Assembly: GCF_026339955.1 (NCBI RefSeq)
Contig: NZ_JAPEPW010000001.1
Span: 7,213,001 to 7,277,000 of the forward strand
Reading direction: 5' to 3'
DNA from: Streptomyces sp. NBC_01549
GTDB taxonomy: Bacteria > Actinomycetota > Actinomycetes > Streptomycetales > Streptomycetaceae
Length of the DNA: 64,000 nt
A program made the translations under genes and the position numbers. Positions 15,183 through 22,842 of the stretch are shown here, piece by piece; the first letter of the stretch is position 1; each line of letters starts with the position of its first letter. Under the pieces are notes generated by a model that was given only the letters and a program-made list of their open reading frames with translations, ran no database searches and was not told the DNA's origin.

Positions 15183-16475
15183 TCAGCGGCCGAAAAGCTG
15201 CGTCCAGTACGTGCCCGCCGTGCCGCCGCCCGCGAGGCCGATGCCTATGTGGGTGAAGTCGGGCTTGAGGATGTTGGCACGGTGGCCCGGGCTGTTCATC
15301 CAGCCGCGGACGACTTCGGCGGGGGAGCGCTGGCCGCAGGCGATGTTCTCCCCGATGGTGCGGCGACTCGAGCCCGCGATGGCCGCCCGGTCCCAGGGCC
15401 GGCTGCCGTCGGGGGAGGTGTGGGAGTAGAAGGCGCGGGCCACCATGTCGTCGCTGTGCGCCTGGGCCGCGGTGGTGAGCGGGGCGTCGACGGCCAGCGG
15501 CGCCAGGCCCTCCGCGGCTCGCTCGGCGTTGGTCAGCGCGACCACCTCACCCGCCGTCCGCCGCAGGCCCCCGTGGGTGAAGGGCCGGGCCCACAGCGCC
15601 GTCCAGTACATGTCGCCGGAGCGCTGGTCGTGGACGTACGCCAGCCCCGCCTGGCTGTACGCCGGGTTGTACAGCGTGTCGCGGGACTGCTCGGTGGTGA
15701 GGCAGTACTCCACGAACTCGCCCGGGGTGCGCGGGCCGGAGACGAGGTGCTCGCCGACGGTGAGATACGCGTACCCAGCGGACGTGATGCGCTGGTAGAC
15801 GGAGATCCCGTGGGCGTTCTCGGAGCTGAGGAGCCCGCGTGCCGCCATGTCGGAGGCGTGCGCCCGGGCCGCGGAGGCGAGCCGTGCGTCGAGGGAGACG
15901 GGAGGGGAACCGGCCGCGGCGCGGACGGAGTTGACCAGGTCGAGGAAGCCGTCAGGGTCGGGAGCCGCCACCGGCGCCGGGTCGCCCTCGGCGGCGTCCT
16001 CGACGACCTCGACCCCGAAGTCCCGCGCGATACCGGCCAGTCCGTCCGCGTACCCCTGGCCCAGTGCGCGCAGCTTCCACGCCGTGCCGCGTCGGTAGAT
16101 CTCGGCGAGCAGCAGCACGGTCTCGCGCTGCGGACGCGGGGGTGTGAACCGGGCCAGGGTGTGGCCGCCCGGACCGGTGACGTGCAGGGTGGGAGCGGGC
16201 AGTCGGCCCAGCGGCGTACCGGGATCGGCCGGACTGACGACCACGGTGACACGGCTTGCCCCGGAGCGCAGGCGCGGCGGGTCGATCGTGAGGTGCTCCC
16301 CGGCCAGTCGGGCGCCCGGCACTGTCGGCTGGTTGTAGAACACGAAGTCCGCGTCGCCGCGCACCTTGCCGCTGTCGTCGGTGATGAGCGCGGAGACGTC
16401 GAAGGGACCCGGCACCCGGATCGTCAGGGTGCCGGCCGGCAGGGGCACATTGCCCCCGGGAACCAGCTCGCTCAT
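15183..16475 (-). CDS. TerD domain fused to two CAP (SCP/PR-1-like) domains
   Basis: A 430-aa protein with unusual architecture. Residues 1 to about 170 form a TerD-like domain: the start MSELVPGGNVPLP is typical, followed by ADFVFYNQPTVPG and RETVLLLAEIYRRGTAWK, which contain the calcium-binding and core strands. Two CAP domains follow, about 190-300 and 310-430. The second keeps NAERAAEG, HSDDMVARAFYSHTSPDG, IGENIA and NSPGHRANIL; the first keeps HASDMAARG and ENAHGISVYQRI but is more divergent. There is no signal peptide ahead of TerD, though CAP domains are usually extracellular. The role is unknown; TerD proteins act in tellurite/stress responses and Streptomyces differentiation. ATG 16475 is taken because TerD proteins begin there. 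Confidence 0.85.
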   Translation of the reverse strand: MSELVPGGNVPLPAGTLTIRVPGPFDVSALITDDSGKVRGDADFVFYNQPTVPGARLAGEHLTIDPPRLRSGASRVTVVVSPADPGTPLGRLPAPTLHVTGPGGHTLARFTPPRPQRETVLLLAEIYRRGTAWKLRALGQGYADGLAGIARDFGVEVVEDAAEGDPAPVAAPDPDGFLDLVNSVRAAAGSPPVSLDARLASAARAHASDMAARGLLSSENAHGISVYQRITSAGYAYLTVGEHLVSGPRTPGEFVEYCLTTEQSRDTLYNPAYSQAGLAYVHDQRSGDMYWTALWARPFTHGGLRRTAGEVVALTNAERAAEGLAPLAVDAPLTTAAQAHSDDMVARAFYSHTSPDGSRPWDRAAIAGSSRRTIGENIACGQRSPAEVVRGWMNSPGHRANILKPDFTHIGIGLAGGGTAGTYWTQLFGR

Positions 16476-16555
16476 CGTGCCGCCCGTCGAAGTGACGATC
16501 CCCGCGGACCACCGGCAAGGGCGCACCCGCTCCCGCTTCCCGCCCGCTCACCTCG

Positions 16556-16876
16556 TCAACGTCCCGTTCGCTCCCGAGGGTTCCCGCGCTCTTCGGTACC
16601 GTGTGCGTCGATCGCCTCCGGAGGGCGCAACGATCGCAGTGCGAACAGGAGTACGCCGATGTCGTCCAGGTAGATCGGGTCGGGCAGCAGGTCGGTCGGC
16701 AGCAGGAGATAGGCGACGGCACCCCAGAAGATCCAGCGGGATCCCGTCGGAAGCCCGGCGCGCCGCAGGTCGCGGCGGGTACGCACGAGCCGCACCAGGA
16801 TCGCGATCGCCACCCCGAGCGCGGCGGCACCCAGGATCGCGACGATGACGACCACCGTCCATGCCGTGGAGTCCAT
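16556..16876 (-). CDS. DUF1232 (YkvA-like) membrane protein
   Basis: A 106-aa protein with an N-terminal membrane helix (about 5-28), a basic loop, and the DUF1232 signature WGAVAYLLLPTDLLPDPI followed by YLDDIGVLLFAL. The family consists of small membrane proteins of unknown function. The C-terminal tail is charged. It lies in the same direction as the TerD-CAP gene about 80 bases upstream of it; an operon is possible but not shown. Confidence 0.85.
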   Translation of the reverse strand: MDSTAWTVVVIVAILGAAALGVAIAILVRLVRTRRDLRRAGLPTGSRWIFWGAVAYLLLPTDLLPDPIYLDDIGVLLFALRSLRPPEAIDAHGTEERGNPRERTGR

Positions 16877-16964
16877 GAGTTCCGTCCAGAGCTCTCGTAG
16901 GGCTGTTCCTCCCCTTCGTGTTCCCGCTCGCGCGGTTCGTATCGCCCCCGGAAGGCCGGCCGGT

Positions 16965-17399
16965 TCAGGCCGAGGCGGCGGCGACGCAGAACTCGCTGCC
17001 CTCCGGGTCGGCCATCACGACGTGGTGCCCGTCGAACTCCTCCAGGACGGAGCCGCCCGCCTCCACGAGCCGCTCGGACTCCGCCCTGATCCGCGCCCAC
17101 CGTTCCTGGGGACCGCCGTGCCCCGGCACGCGGACGTCGATGTGCAGGCGGTTCTTGGCCGTCTTCGGCTCGGGAACCTTGAGGATGGACAACCGGGGGC
17201 CGACGCCGTCGGGATCGCAGAGCCACGCACCGTCGTCCGCGGAGTCGTCCTCCGGCAGGTCGAACTGCGCGAGCCACTCCTCACGGGTGGTGAAGGGAGC
17301 GGGCGGGGGCTCGTCGATGTACCCGAGTGCCGTCTTCCAGAACTCGGCGAGGAGTTTCGCGTCCGCGCAATCAAGGGTCAGATCGATTCTGGCTGCCAT
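16965..17399 (-). CDS. VOC-family (glyoxalase/dioxygenase fold) protein
   Basis: A 144-aa cytoplasmic protein of the vicinal oxygen chelate superfamily, glyoxalase-like type. It opens IDLTLDCADAKLLAEFWKTA and has NRLHIDVRVPG in the second module and HHVVMADPEGSEFCV at the end, where the metal-binding His and Glu would lie. Streptomycetes have many such paralogues; they include lyases, dioxygenases and resistance proteins. The substrate cannot be read from sequence. Confidence 0.85.
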   Translation of the reverse strand: MAARIDLTLDCADAKLLAEFWKTALGYIDEPPPAPFTTREEWLAQFDLPEDDSADDGAWLCDPDGVGPRLSILKVPEPKTAKNRLHIDVRVPGHGGPQERWARIRAESERLVEAGGSVLEEFDGHHVVMADPEGSEFCVAAASA

Positions 17400-17444
17400 G
17401 ACATGACCGTACTGCGCACGTCTGACAGTCCGGCCGTACGGCTT

Positions 17445-18353
17445 CTACTCCCCCCGGGGAACGTCACGGCGGCAGAGAACGAAGTCGTCGAAGACGTGTC
17501 GGCCGGGGCGGTCACCGACGGTCTCGATGGCCGCGCGGATGTCGCGCAGCTGATCCGTCGTCATCTGCAGGGGCGGCTCGTCGGGCTGGTAGGTGGTGCG
17601 GACGGGATAGTCCTGGCCCGGTTGCCGGGTCATCTCGATGTGGCAGCCGAGCACGTGGGTGACCGGCCGCTGGGCACAGAAGTCGATCAGGCGGTCGACG
17701 GTGCTGGTGAACGCGGCCCAGTCCTCGACGTACAGACGGCCGGGATAGACCGTGTCACCGGTGAGGAGGAAGCCGGTACAGGGGTCGAAGAACGTCACCG
17801 CGGCCGCGTGGTGGCCCGGCGTGGCCAGGCACTCCAGGACCCGGCCGCCGAGATCGACGTGGGCGACGCCTTCGGGGTCGTCGTCGAAGCCGAAGAACGG
17901 CCAGGCCGTGTCGAGGGCGGCGTCGATGACCGTGGTGCCGGGGCGGTCGGCGAACTGTCCGTCCCCCGCGATGTGGTCGCCGTGGGGGTGGGTGTGCAGC
18001 ACCAACAGCTCGTAACCGTCCCGGGGACGGGCGGTCAGCCACGCTTCCATCAGCTCGTCCACCACCCGACGCAGCGGGAAGTACGCGGCCGAGGCCGTGG
18101 CACCGGTGTCGATCAGCACGGCTCGTGCCTCGCCGAACAGCAGGAACAGGAACGGCGCCTCGTAGTCGACGGCCATGTTCTGCCGCAGGATCATCGTGTG
18201 CGCGTCGTGGGCGTGGACCTGGATGTCGGGATCGGTGTTGTGCTTGGCCGACGGTGATCCGTGGATCCACCGCACGTCCAGAACCCGCGAACCCGCGGAC
18301 CCCTCCGCTGCTCCGCCGTTCGTCTGCTCGGTCCTCGGCCTCTGGATGTCCAC
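17445..18353 (-). CDS. MBL-fold metallo-hydrolase
   Basis: A 302-aa metallo-beta-lactamase-fold hydrolase. The zinc motif is HTHPHGDHI (HxHxDH, about residues 120-126). A third His lies in TPGHHAAAVTF, an Asp in LLTGDTVYPG, and a final His in LGCHIEMT. The fold fits thioesterases, lactonases or phosphodiesterases; the substrate is unknown. GTG 18353 is chosen because AGGAG lies seven bases upstream, whereas the frame continues upstream without family similarity. It follows the 128-aa unknown gene by 50 bases in the same direction and probably shares its promoter. Confidence 0.88.
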   Translation of the reverse strand: MDIQRPRTEQTNGGAAEGSAGSRVLDVRWIHGSPSAKHNTDPDIQVHAHDAHTMILRQNMAVDYEAPFLFLLFGEARAVLIDTGATASAAYFPLRRVVDELMEAWLTARPRDGYELLVLHTHPHGDHIAGDGQFADRPGTTVIDAALDTAWPFFGFDDDPEGVAHVDLGGRVLECLATPGHHAAAVTFFDPCTGFLLTGDTVYPGRLYVEDWAAFTSTVDRLIDFCAQRPVTHVLGCHIEMTRQPGQDYPVRTTYQPDEPPLQMTTDQLRDIRAAIETVGDRPGRHVFDDFVLCRRDVPRGE

Positions 18354-18403
18354 GACGTCTCCTGGTGATGATCCCGCCGGGACCACCACCTGGACCCGGG
18401 ACC

Positions 18404-18790
18404 TCAGTTTCGCGCGGGGCTGTGGTCGACGAGCGCCTGGGTGACCGCTCGGACGCTGCGGGCGATGTGATTGAGCTGCAGCACTTCGGCGGCGTACATC
18501 TTGATGGTGTGCTCGATGACCGATTCGTGCAGGCCGAGGGCCGGAAGTTCGGACCGGGCGGTCTGCAGGGCGGTCCGGGCGACCCGGATCTCGTGCTGCA
18601 CCTGGATCTGGGCGTGGCGGGCGAGCAGCACGGGGTGCTTCATGAGCGCCGGGTAGCTCGCGTAGCGGGCCGGCACCAGTTCGCGCAGCCACTTGGTCGC
18701 GGAGCGCTCCCAGTCGAAGCTGCCAGGGGTCTTGACCTGGCACGGCCAGTCCGAGGTGATCGGGGAGTACGTCGTCAGGGCCATGTTCAT
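18404..18790 (-). CDS. Conserved-looking hypothetical protein, helical
   Basis: A 128-aa soluble protein I do not recognise. It begins MNMALTTYSPITSDWPCQVK and continues with a mostly helical, Arg/Leu-rich body: RHAQIQVQHEIRVARTALQT and VLQLNHIARSVRAVTQALVD. The start could be the first or third residue Met; GGAAG precedes both. It lies upstream of the MBL-fold gene in the same orientation and downstream of an AT-rich region with inverted repeats, which is probably its promoter. Confidence 0.6.
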   Translation of the reverse strand: MNMALTTYSPITSDWPCQVKTPGSFDWERSATKWLRELVPARYASYPALMKHPVLLARHAQIQVQHEIRVARTALQTARSELPALGLHESVIEHTIKMYAAEVLQLNHIARSVRAVTQALVDHSPARN

Positions 18791-18832
18791 CGCTTCCGGG
18801 TCACGTCGGCGGCAAGGGGTCAGCGGGTTGTG

Positions 18833-18866
18833 GGCGGCCCCGGTCTAGGGGATGGCCGGGGCCGCC
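18833..18866. terminator. Hairpin in the gap downstream of the RpiR gene
   Basis: GGCGGCCCCGG (18833-18843) and CCGGGGCCGCC (18856-18866) form a perfect 11-base stem. It lies downstream of the minus-strand RpiR regulator and just ahead of the 128-aa gene, so it could end the regulator transcript or act in the leader of the next one. Confidence 0.45.
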
Positions 18867-18974
18867 ACCGCGGGCACCCGCTCACGCGGGGCCCGTCCGA
18901 ACACCCGGGGCCCCATGCGGGTAGGAGCGGACGGCCCCGGATGGCCGTAGGACGTGACCCGGAGGCCTCCTGGT

Positions 18975-19035
18975 CGCATCCGCGAGCAGTATTTATATAT
19001 GCCGCCGGATGCGCAAGAACATGAAAAAATTCATG
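18975..19035. promoter_or_regulatory. AT-rich promoter region with two inverted repeats
   Basis: CGCATCCG (18975-18982) and CGGATGCG (19006-19013) flank the AT-rich run TATTTATATAT, and CATGAA-aaaa-TTCATG (19020-19035) follows. Such AT-richness stands out in this GC-rich sequence. Position fits the promoter/operator of the minus-strand 128-aa/MBL-fold pair. Confidence 0.45.
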
Positions 19036-19105
19036 CACGATATCGGTCGAATGATCCCGTGATGCCGTGGTGACAGGGGGTGCGCGGAAGGGGAACCGCG
19101 CCGGT

Positions 19106-20029
19106 TCAGTCCTTGAGGAAGAACTGGTGCTGCTCCGCGATCTGCTCGTACTCCTCCAGCCGGGCCTGTGTCCGCTCCGGATCGGCGTCGGACATGGCCT
19201 GGAGGAGCGCCGCCGACATCATGACGGGGGCGGCGTAGGAGTCGAAGACGAGGCGGGCCCCGGTGCCGACGGTGAAGGTGGCGTCGGCCTCGTCCGCGAG
19301 CGGCCCGAGCCCCAGGTCGGTGATCAGGGCGACCTTCAACCCCGCACTGCGGGCGACCCGCACCGCGGTCAGCGTCTCCTGGGCGTGCCGGGGCATCCCG
19401 AACGCGAGCAGCCAGGTGCCGCCCGCCTCGCGAGACTGGAGCAGCGCGTCGTAGGCGACGCTCCCACCCCGCGTCACCAGCCGTACGTCGGGGTGGATGC
19501 GGCGGGCGGCGTACGCGAAGTACTCGGCCAGCGACACCGAGATGCGCAGTCCGAGGATGGTGAGCGGGGTCGACCGGGACAGCGCGCGGCCGATGGTGAT
19601 CACCTGGTCCGGATCGGCGAAGTCGCGGCGCAGGTTCTCCAGGTTCTCGATCTCGGCGTCCACCGCCAACTGCAGCTCGTTGCCCTGGTCCTCAGCGGGC
19701 GCGCCCGGGGTGCTGGAGAGCGTGCTGAGTGCGATGGCCTGCAGTTTCTCCCGCAGTGCGGGGTAGCCGCTGAAGCCGACCGCCGCGGCGAAGCGGGTCA
19801 CCGACGGCTGGCTCACCCCGACGCGCTCCGCGAGATCGGTGATCGACAGGAACGCCGCCTCGGTGATGTGCTCGATCAGGTACTGGGCGATGCGGCGCTG
19901 CCCGGGCGAGAGCCGGGGGCCGTCGAACAACTCCCTGAGCTGGGACGTGGGTGCAGCGCCCGCCTCCGGAGCAGTCTTCCCCGAGGTGATCGCGGACGCC
20001 TGAGCGCGTGCCTGCTGCGGCGATGGCAC
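19106..20029 (-). CDS. MurR/RpiR-family transcriptional regulator
   Basis: A 307-aa regulator. The N-terminal HTH_6 domain (about 35-105) includes QRRIAQYLIEH and FLSITDLAERVGVSQPSVTR. A SIS phosphosugar-binding domain (about 130-270) follows, with LTILGLRISVSLAEYFAYAA and a serine/threonine-bearing sugar site. It probably responds to a phosphorylated sugar or amino sugar. The GTG at 20029 is favoured because AGGAGG lies seven bases upstream; an upstream GTG would overlap that site. It is divergent from the GH105 gene, which it may control. Confidence 0.88.
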   Translation of the reverse strand: MPSPQQARAQASAITSGKTAPEAGAAPTSQLRELFDGPRLSPGQRRIAQYLIEHITEAAFLSITDLAERVGVSQPSVTRFAAAVGFSGYPALREKLQAIALSTLSSTPGAPAEDQGNELQLAVDAEIENLENLRRDFADPDQVITIGRALSRSTPLTILGLRISVSLAEYFAYAARRIHPDVRLVTRGGSVAYDALLQSREAGGTWLLAFGMPRHAQETLTAVRVARSAGLKVALITDLGLGPLADEADATFTVGTGARLVFDSYAAPVMMSAALLQAMSDADPERTQARLEEYEQIAEQHQFFLKD

Positions 20030-20319
20030 CGATGTGCCTCCTTCGTGTCCCACGAGAACTCAACATAGCTCACGGACCGTGCTGACCAGGGCATGGACGA
20101 CCACACGCAGTAGCTCGGCGGACATGGAACGTGAGGTCGCGGGCCCGGTGGGCGACATGGGCGGGTGTGAGCGGGAAACCATACCGTCAGGATTCCGCTC
20201 CATGAAGATCGCATCAGGATGTGAACCTGGCCTGATTCGCGACAAGTTGACGACGGGCCATGGACACCGGCTGAGACGGGTGTTGAGGATGAGGGTCCCC
20301 ATCCGTAGGAGTTGTTCAT

Positions 20320-21471
20320 ATGCGTAGACGACGCCTGTTGACCTGTGGAGCCGCCCTCACGGCCGCCGCCGCGCTGCAGCCCGCCCTCACGGGAACCGCG
20401 CAAGCCGCTCCGCCCGCCGGGCCGCTGCCGTCGAGAGGCGCGGTCGTGGCCGTCCTGCGGCGCGTGGCCGACCAGTGGATCGGCGCGCACACGGACCCCG
20501 GCGACAACGGCTGGGCCAACGCCACCTTCTTCAGCGGACTGCTCGCCCTCCAGCGCCTGACCGGCAGCCCGCGCTATCTGGCGTATGCCAAGAACTGGGC
20601 CGAGAAGCACGCGTACGGCCTCAACGGCGGGGTCGCCACGCGCCATGCCGACAACCACAACGCCGGGCAGGCCTACCTCGACCTGTACGAGATCGAGCCG
20701 GAGGAGAGCAAGATCTCCGCCATTGAGGAGTCGCTCCACCGCATGGTCTACACCGACCAGCCGGACAAGAACGACGACTGGTGGTGGGACGATGCCCTGC
20801 ACATGGCGATGCCTCCGTTCGCCAGGATCGGAGCGCTCCGCGGCGACCCCCAGTACTGGCAGAAGCTGTACGCCCTCTACGACCACACCAAGCGCGTCGA
20901 GGGCGGCCCCGGCCTGTACGACGACGCCACCGGGCTCTGGTACCGGGACAAGCGATTCCTCCCCGGGCTCCCCGGAGCAATCCTCTCGCCCGCGGGCAAG
21001 CCGGTGGTCTGGTCGCGGGGCAACGGCTGGGTGGCGGGCGGGCACGCCAAGACGCTCAAGGCACTGCCGCCCGGTGAGCGGCACACCGGCGAATACCGCG
21101 ACACCCTCGTACGCCTGGTGACGGCCGCCGCCGGGATCCAGCGCACCGACGGCTTCTGGAACGTCAACCTGGCCGACGCCACCCATCTGCCCGGCCCGGA
21201 GACCAGCGGCACCTCCTTCTTCCTCTACGGCACCTCCTATGCGATGGGCGCCGGCCTCGTCGACCGGCGCGCCTACGTCCCCGTCGCGGCCCGCGCCTGG
21301 AACGGCCTCGTCACCACGGCCGTACACCCCGACGGCTTCCTCGGCTACGTCCAGAACGTCGGCGACCGCCCGGAATCCAGTCAGCCCGTCACCTACGACA
21401 GCACCGCGAACTTCGGTGTGGGCGCCTTCCTGCTCGCCGGCACCGAACTCGCCCGCCTGGCCCGTCCCTGA
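20320..21471 (+). CDS. Secreted glycoside hydrolase family 88/105 protein (unsaturated glycuronyl hydrolase type)
   Basis: A 383-aa exported (alpha/alpha)6-barrel hydrolase. A signal peptide begins MRRRRLLTCGAAL and ends near AQA. The body carries DDWWWDDALHMAMPPFARIG, which holds the conserved catalytic Asp region, and VVWSRGNGWVAGGHAKTLKA, a hallmark of GH88/GH105. These enzymes hydrate and cleave the unsaturated uronic acid left by pectin or rhamnogalacturonan lyases. Length is usual. It is divergent from the RpiR regulator and followed by a strong terminator. A role in plant-polysaccharide use fits the GH78 rhamnosidase elsewhere in the window. Confidence 0.88.
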   Translation: MRRRRLLTCGAALTAAAALQPALTGTAQAAPPAGPLPSRGAVVAVLRRVADQWIGAHTDPGDNGWANATFFSGLLALQRLTGSPRYLAYAKNWAEKHAYGLNGGVATRHADNHNAGQAYLDLYEIEPEESKISAIEESLHRMVYTDQPDKNDDWWWDDALHMAMPPFARIGALRGDPQYWQKLYALYDHTKRVEGGPGLYDDATGLWYRDKRFLPGLPGAILSPAGKPVVWSRGNGWVAGGHAKTLKALPPGERHTGEYRDTLVRLVTAAAGIQRTDGFWNVNLADATHLPGPETSGTSFFLYGTSYAMGAGLVDRRAYVPVAARAWNGLVTTAVHPDGFLGYVQNVGDRPESSQPVTYDSTANFGVGAFLLAGTELARLARP

Positions 21472-21480
21472 CGCGACACG

Positions 21481-21514
21481 CCGGTGCCCCCGCCACATAC
21501 GGCGGGGGCACCGG
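21481..21514. terminator. Bidirectional terminator, 14-base perfect stem
   Basis: CCGGTGCCCCCGCC (21481-21494), loop ACATAC, and its exact complement (21501-21514). It lies between the convergent GH105 and ThuA-RICIN genes, 10 bases from each stop. Confidence 0.85.
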
Positions 21515-21524
21515 TCTCTCGCTG

Positions 21525-22817
21525 TCAGGGCTGCGCGGTGAGCGTGAAGCTCTGGGCCGCGGAGCCGTCGCAGGTGCGCTGGGTGAGCTGGACGCTGTTC
21601 GTCGAGGCGCTCGCCGCCGTCAGGCACTTGCCGCTGTGGCGAGCGGTGAAGTGGTAGCGCCCGGTGCTCTCCTTCACCGGCAGCCACTGCTGGTTCTGTC
21701 CACCCGAGTAACTCCACAGCTGGAGCGGCGCGTTGTCGGCCGTCGAGACGCCGGTCACGTCGATGACCTGCTGTGGATCGACACGGATGGCGGCCTGCCG
21801 GTACCCGCTGTCGGTCGAGCGGAACTGGAACTGCTGGGCCTGGGTGCCGTTGCAGGCGTACTGCTGGATCACGGTCCCGTTCGCCGTGGCGGCCGAACGG
21901 GCGTCCACACAGGTGCCGTTGCCGGCGTTCGTCAGCGAGTACCAGGCGGTCTCGGAGGGGGAGTCAGCCGGAGGCGTGCCGGTGTCCGCCCCTCCCAGCC
22001 ACTTCAGTCCGTCGAGCAGGAACTGGTTCTGTGTCGCACTCGCGAACGTCGACGACAGACGCGTGTTGGTCGTGTAGTTCATCGCGTTGTGGCCGAAGTT
22101 CGCGTACAGCATCTTGTACTGCGTGTTGGTCCACAGGATCGGGTAATAGCCGCTGTACCAGGACTGGTTGGGATCCGTTCCGACCGGGAAGCTGCTGGGG
22201 TCGATCGAAGCCAGGATCTTGATGTTCGGGTTCTGCCGCAGATCGTTGGACCAGCTGTACCACTCGCTGACCGACGAGGTGAACGTGGCCGGCAGATTCT
22301 TGGTGGCCGGCTGCGTACGGTCCTCGACCTTCAGGGTCACCGACGTCGGACCCCAGGTGTTCGACTGGAAGTTCCCGGAGCCGAGGAACTGGTTGTGGTA
22401 CCAGGACCAGCTCGCGGCGTCGGTCGTGAAGGCGGAGACATGGAAGCCCATCCAGGCGCCGCCGCCCCGCATGTACGCCTCGAAACCGACCCGTTGGGCC
22501 GACGTCTGCGGCAAGTCGTCAAGGAACAGCACGACTTGATAGGCGTTGACACCGCCGTTGCTGAGCAGGTCCCAGTTGGTGCTGGCCGTGTAGGTGAAGC
22601 CGTTCGCGGCGGCCTGCTGCGGGAACCAGACGTTGGCTTCCTTATCGAAGTCGATGTGCGCCGCGTCGTAGGTACCGCTGTAGAGGGCGAGCACCTTGAA
22701 CGGGGTCGCGGCGGCGCTCGCGTGGGCGGCGGGCGGTACCGCGAGGCCGAGCAGGGCCGCCAGCAGCAGGAGGATCCGTAAGGCCGCGCGGGTGGAACCG
22801 GATCTGATCGTGTGCAT
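21525..22817 (-). CDS. Secreted ThuA-domain protein with C-terminal RICIN (CBM13) domain
   Basis: A 430-aa exported protein. The signal peptide (about 1-33) ends near AHASA. The ThuA-like class-I glutamine amidotransferase fold follows (about 37-270), with FKVLALYSGTYDAAHIDF, VVLFLDDLP and MRGGGAWMGFHVSAF. It ends with a ricin-type beta-trefoil (about 295-430) showing QxW repeats, NGTQAQQFQF and GGQNQQWLP. ThuA proteins are tied to trehalose/disaccharide use, though activity is unproved; the RICIN part probably binds polysaccharide. It is the last gene of a three-gene minus-strand operon, 25 bases after the beta-helix gene. ATG 22817 starts the signal peptide. Confidence 0.87.
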   Translation of the reverse strand: MHTIRSGSTRAALRILLLLAALLGLAVPPAAHASAAATPFKVLALYSGTYDAAHIDFDKEANVWFPQQAAANGFTYTASTNWDLLSNGGVNAYQVVLFLDDLPQTSAQRVGFEAYMRGGGAWMGFHVSAFTTDAASWSWYHNQFLGSGNFQSNTWGPTSVTLKVEDRTQPATKNLPATFTSSVSEWYSWSNDLRQNPNIKILASIDPSSFPVGTDPNQSWYSGYYPILWTNTQYKMLYANFGHNAMNYTTNTRLSSTFASATQNQFLLDGLKWLGGADTGTPPADSPSETAWYSLTNAGNGTCVDARSAATANGTVIQQYACNGTQAQQFQFRSTDSGYRQAAIRVDPQQVIDVTGVSTADNAPLQLWSYSGGQNQQWLPVKESTGRYHFTARHSGKCLTAASASTNSVQLTQRTCDGSAAQSFTLTAQP

Positions 22818-22842
22818 CTGGTGAGCGATCCTTTCGTGCGGT

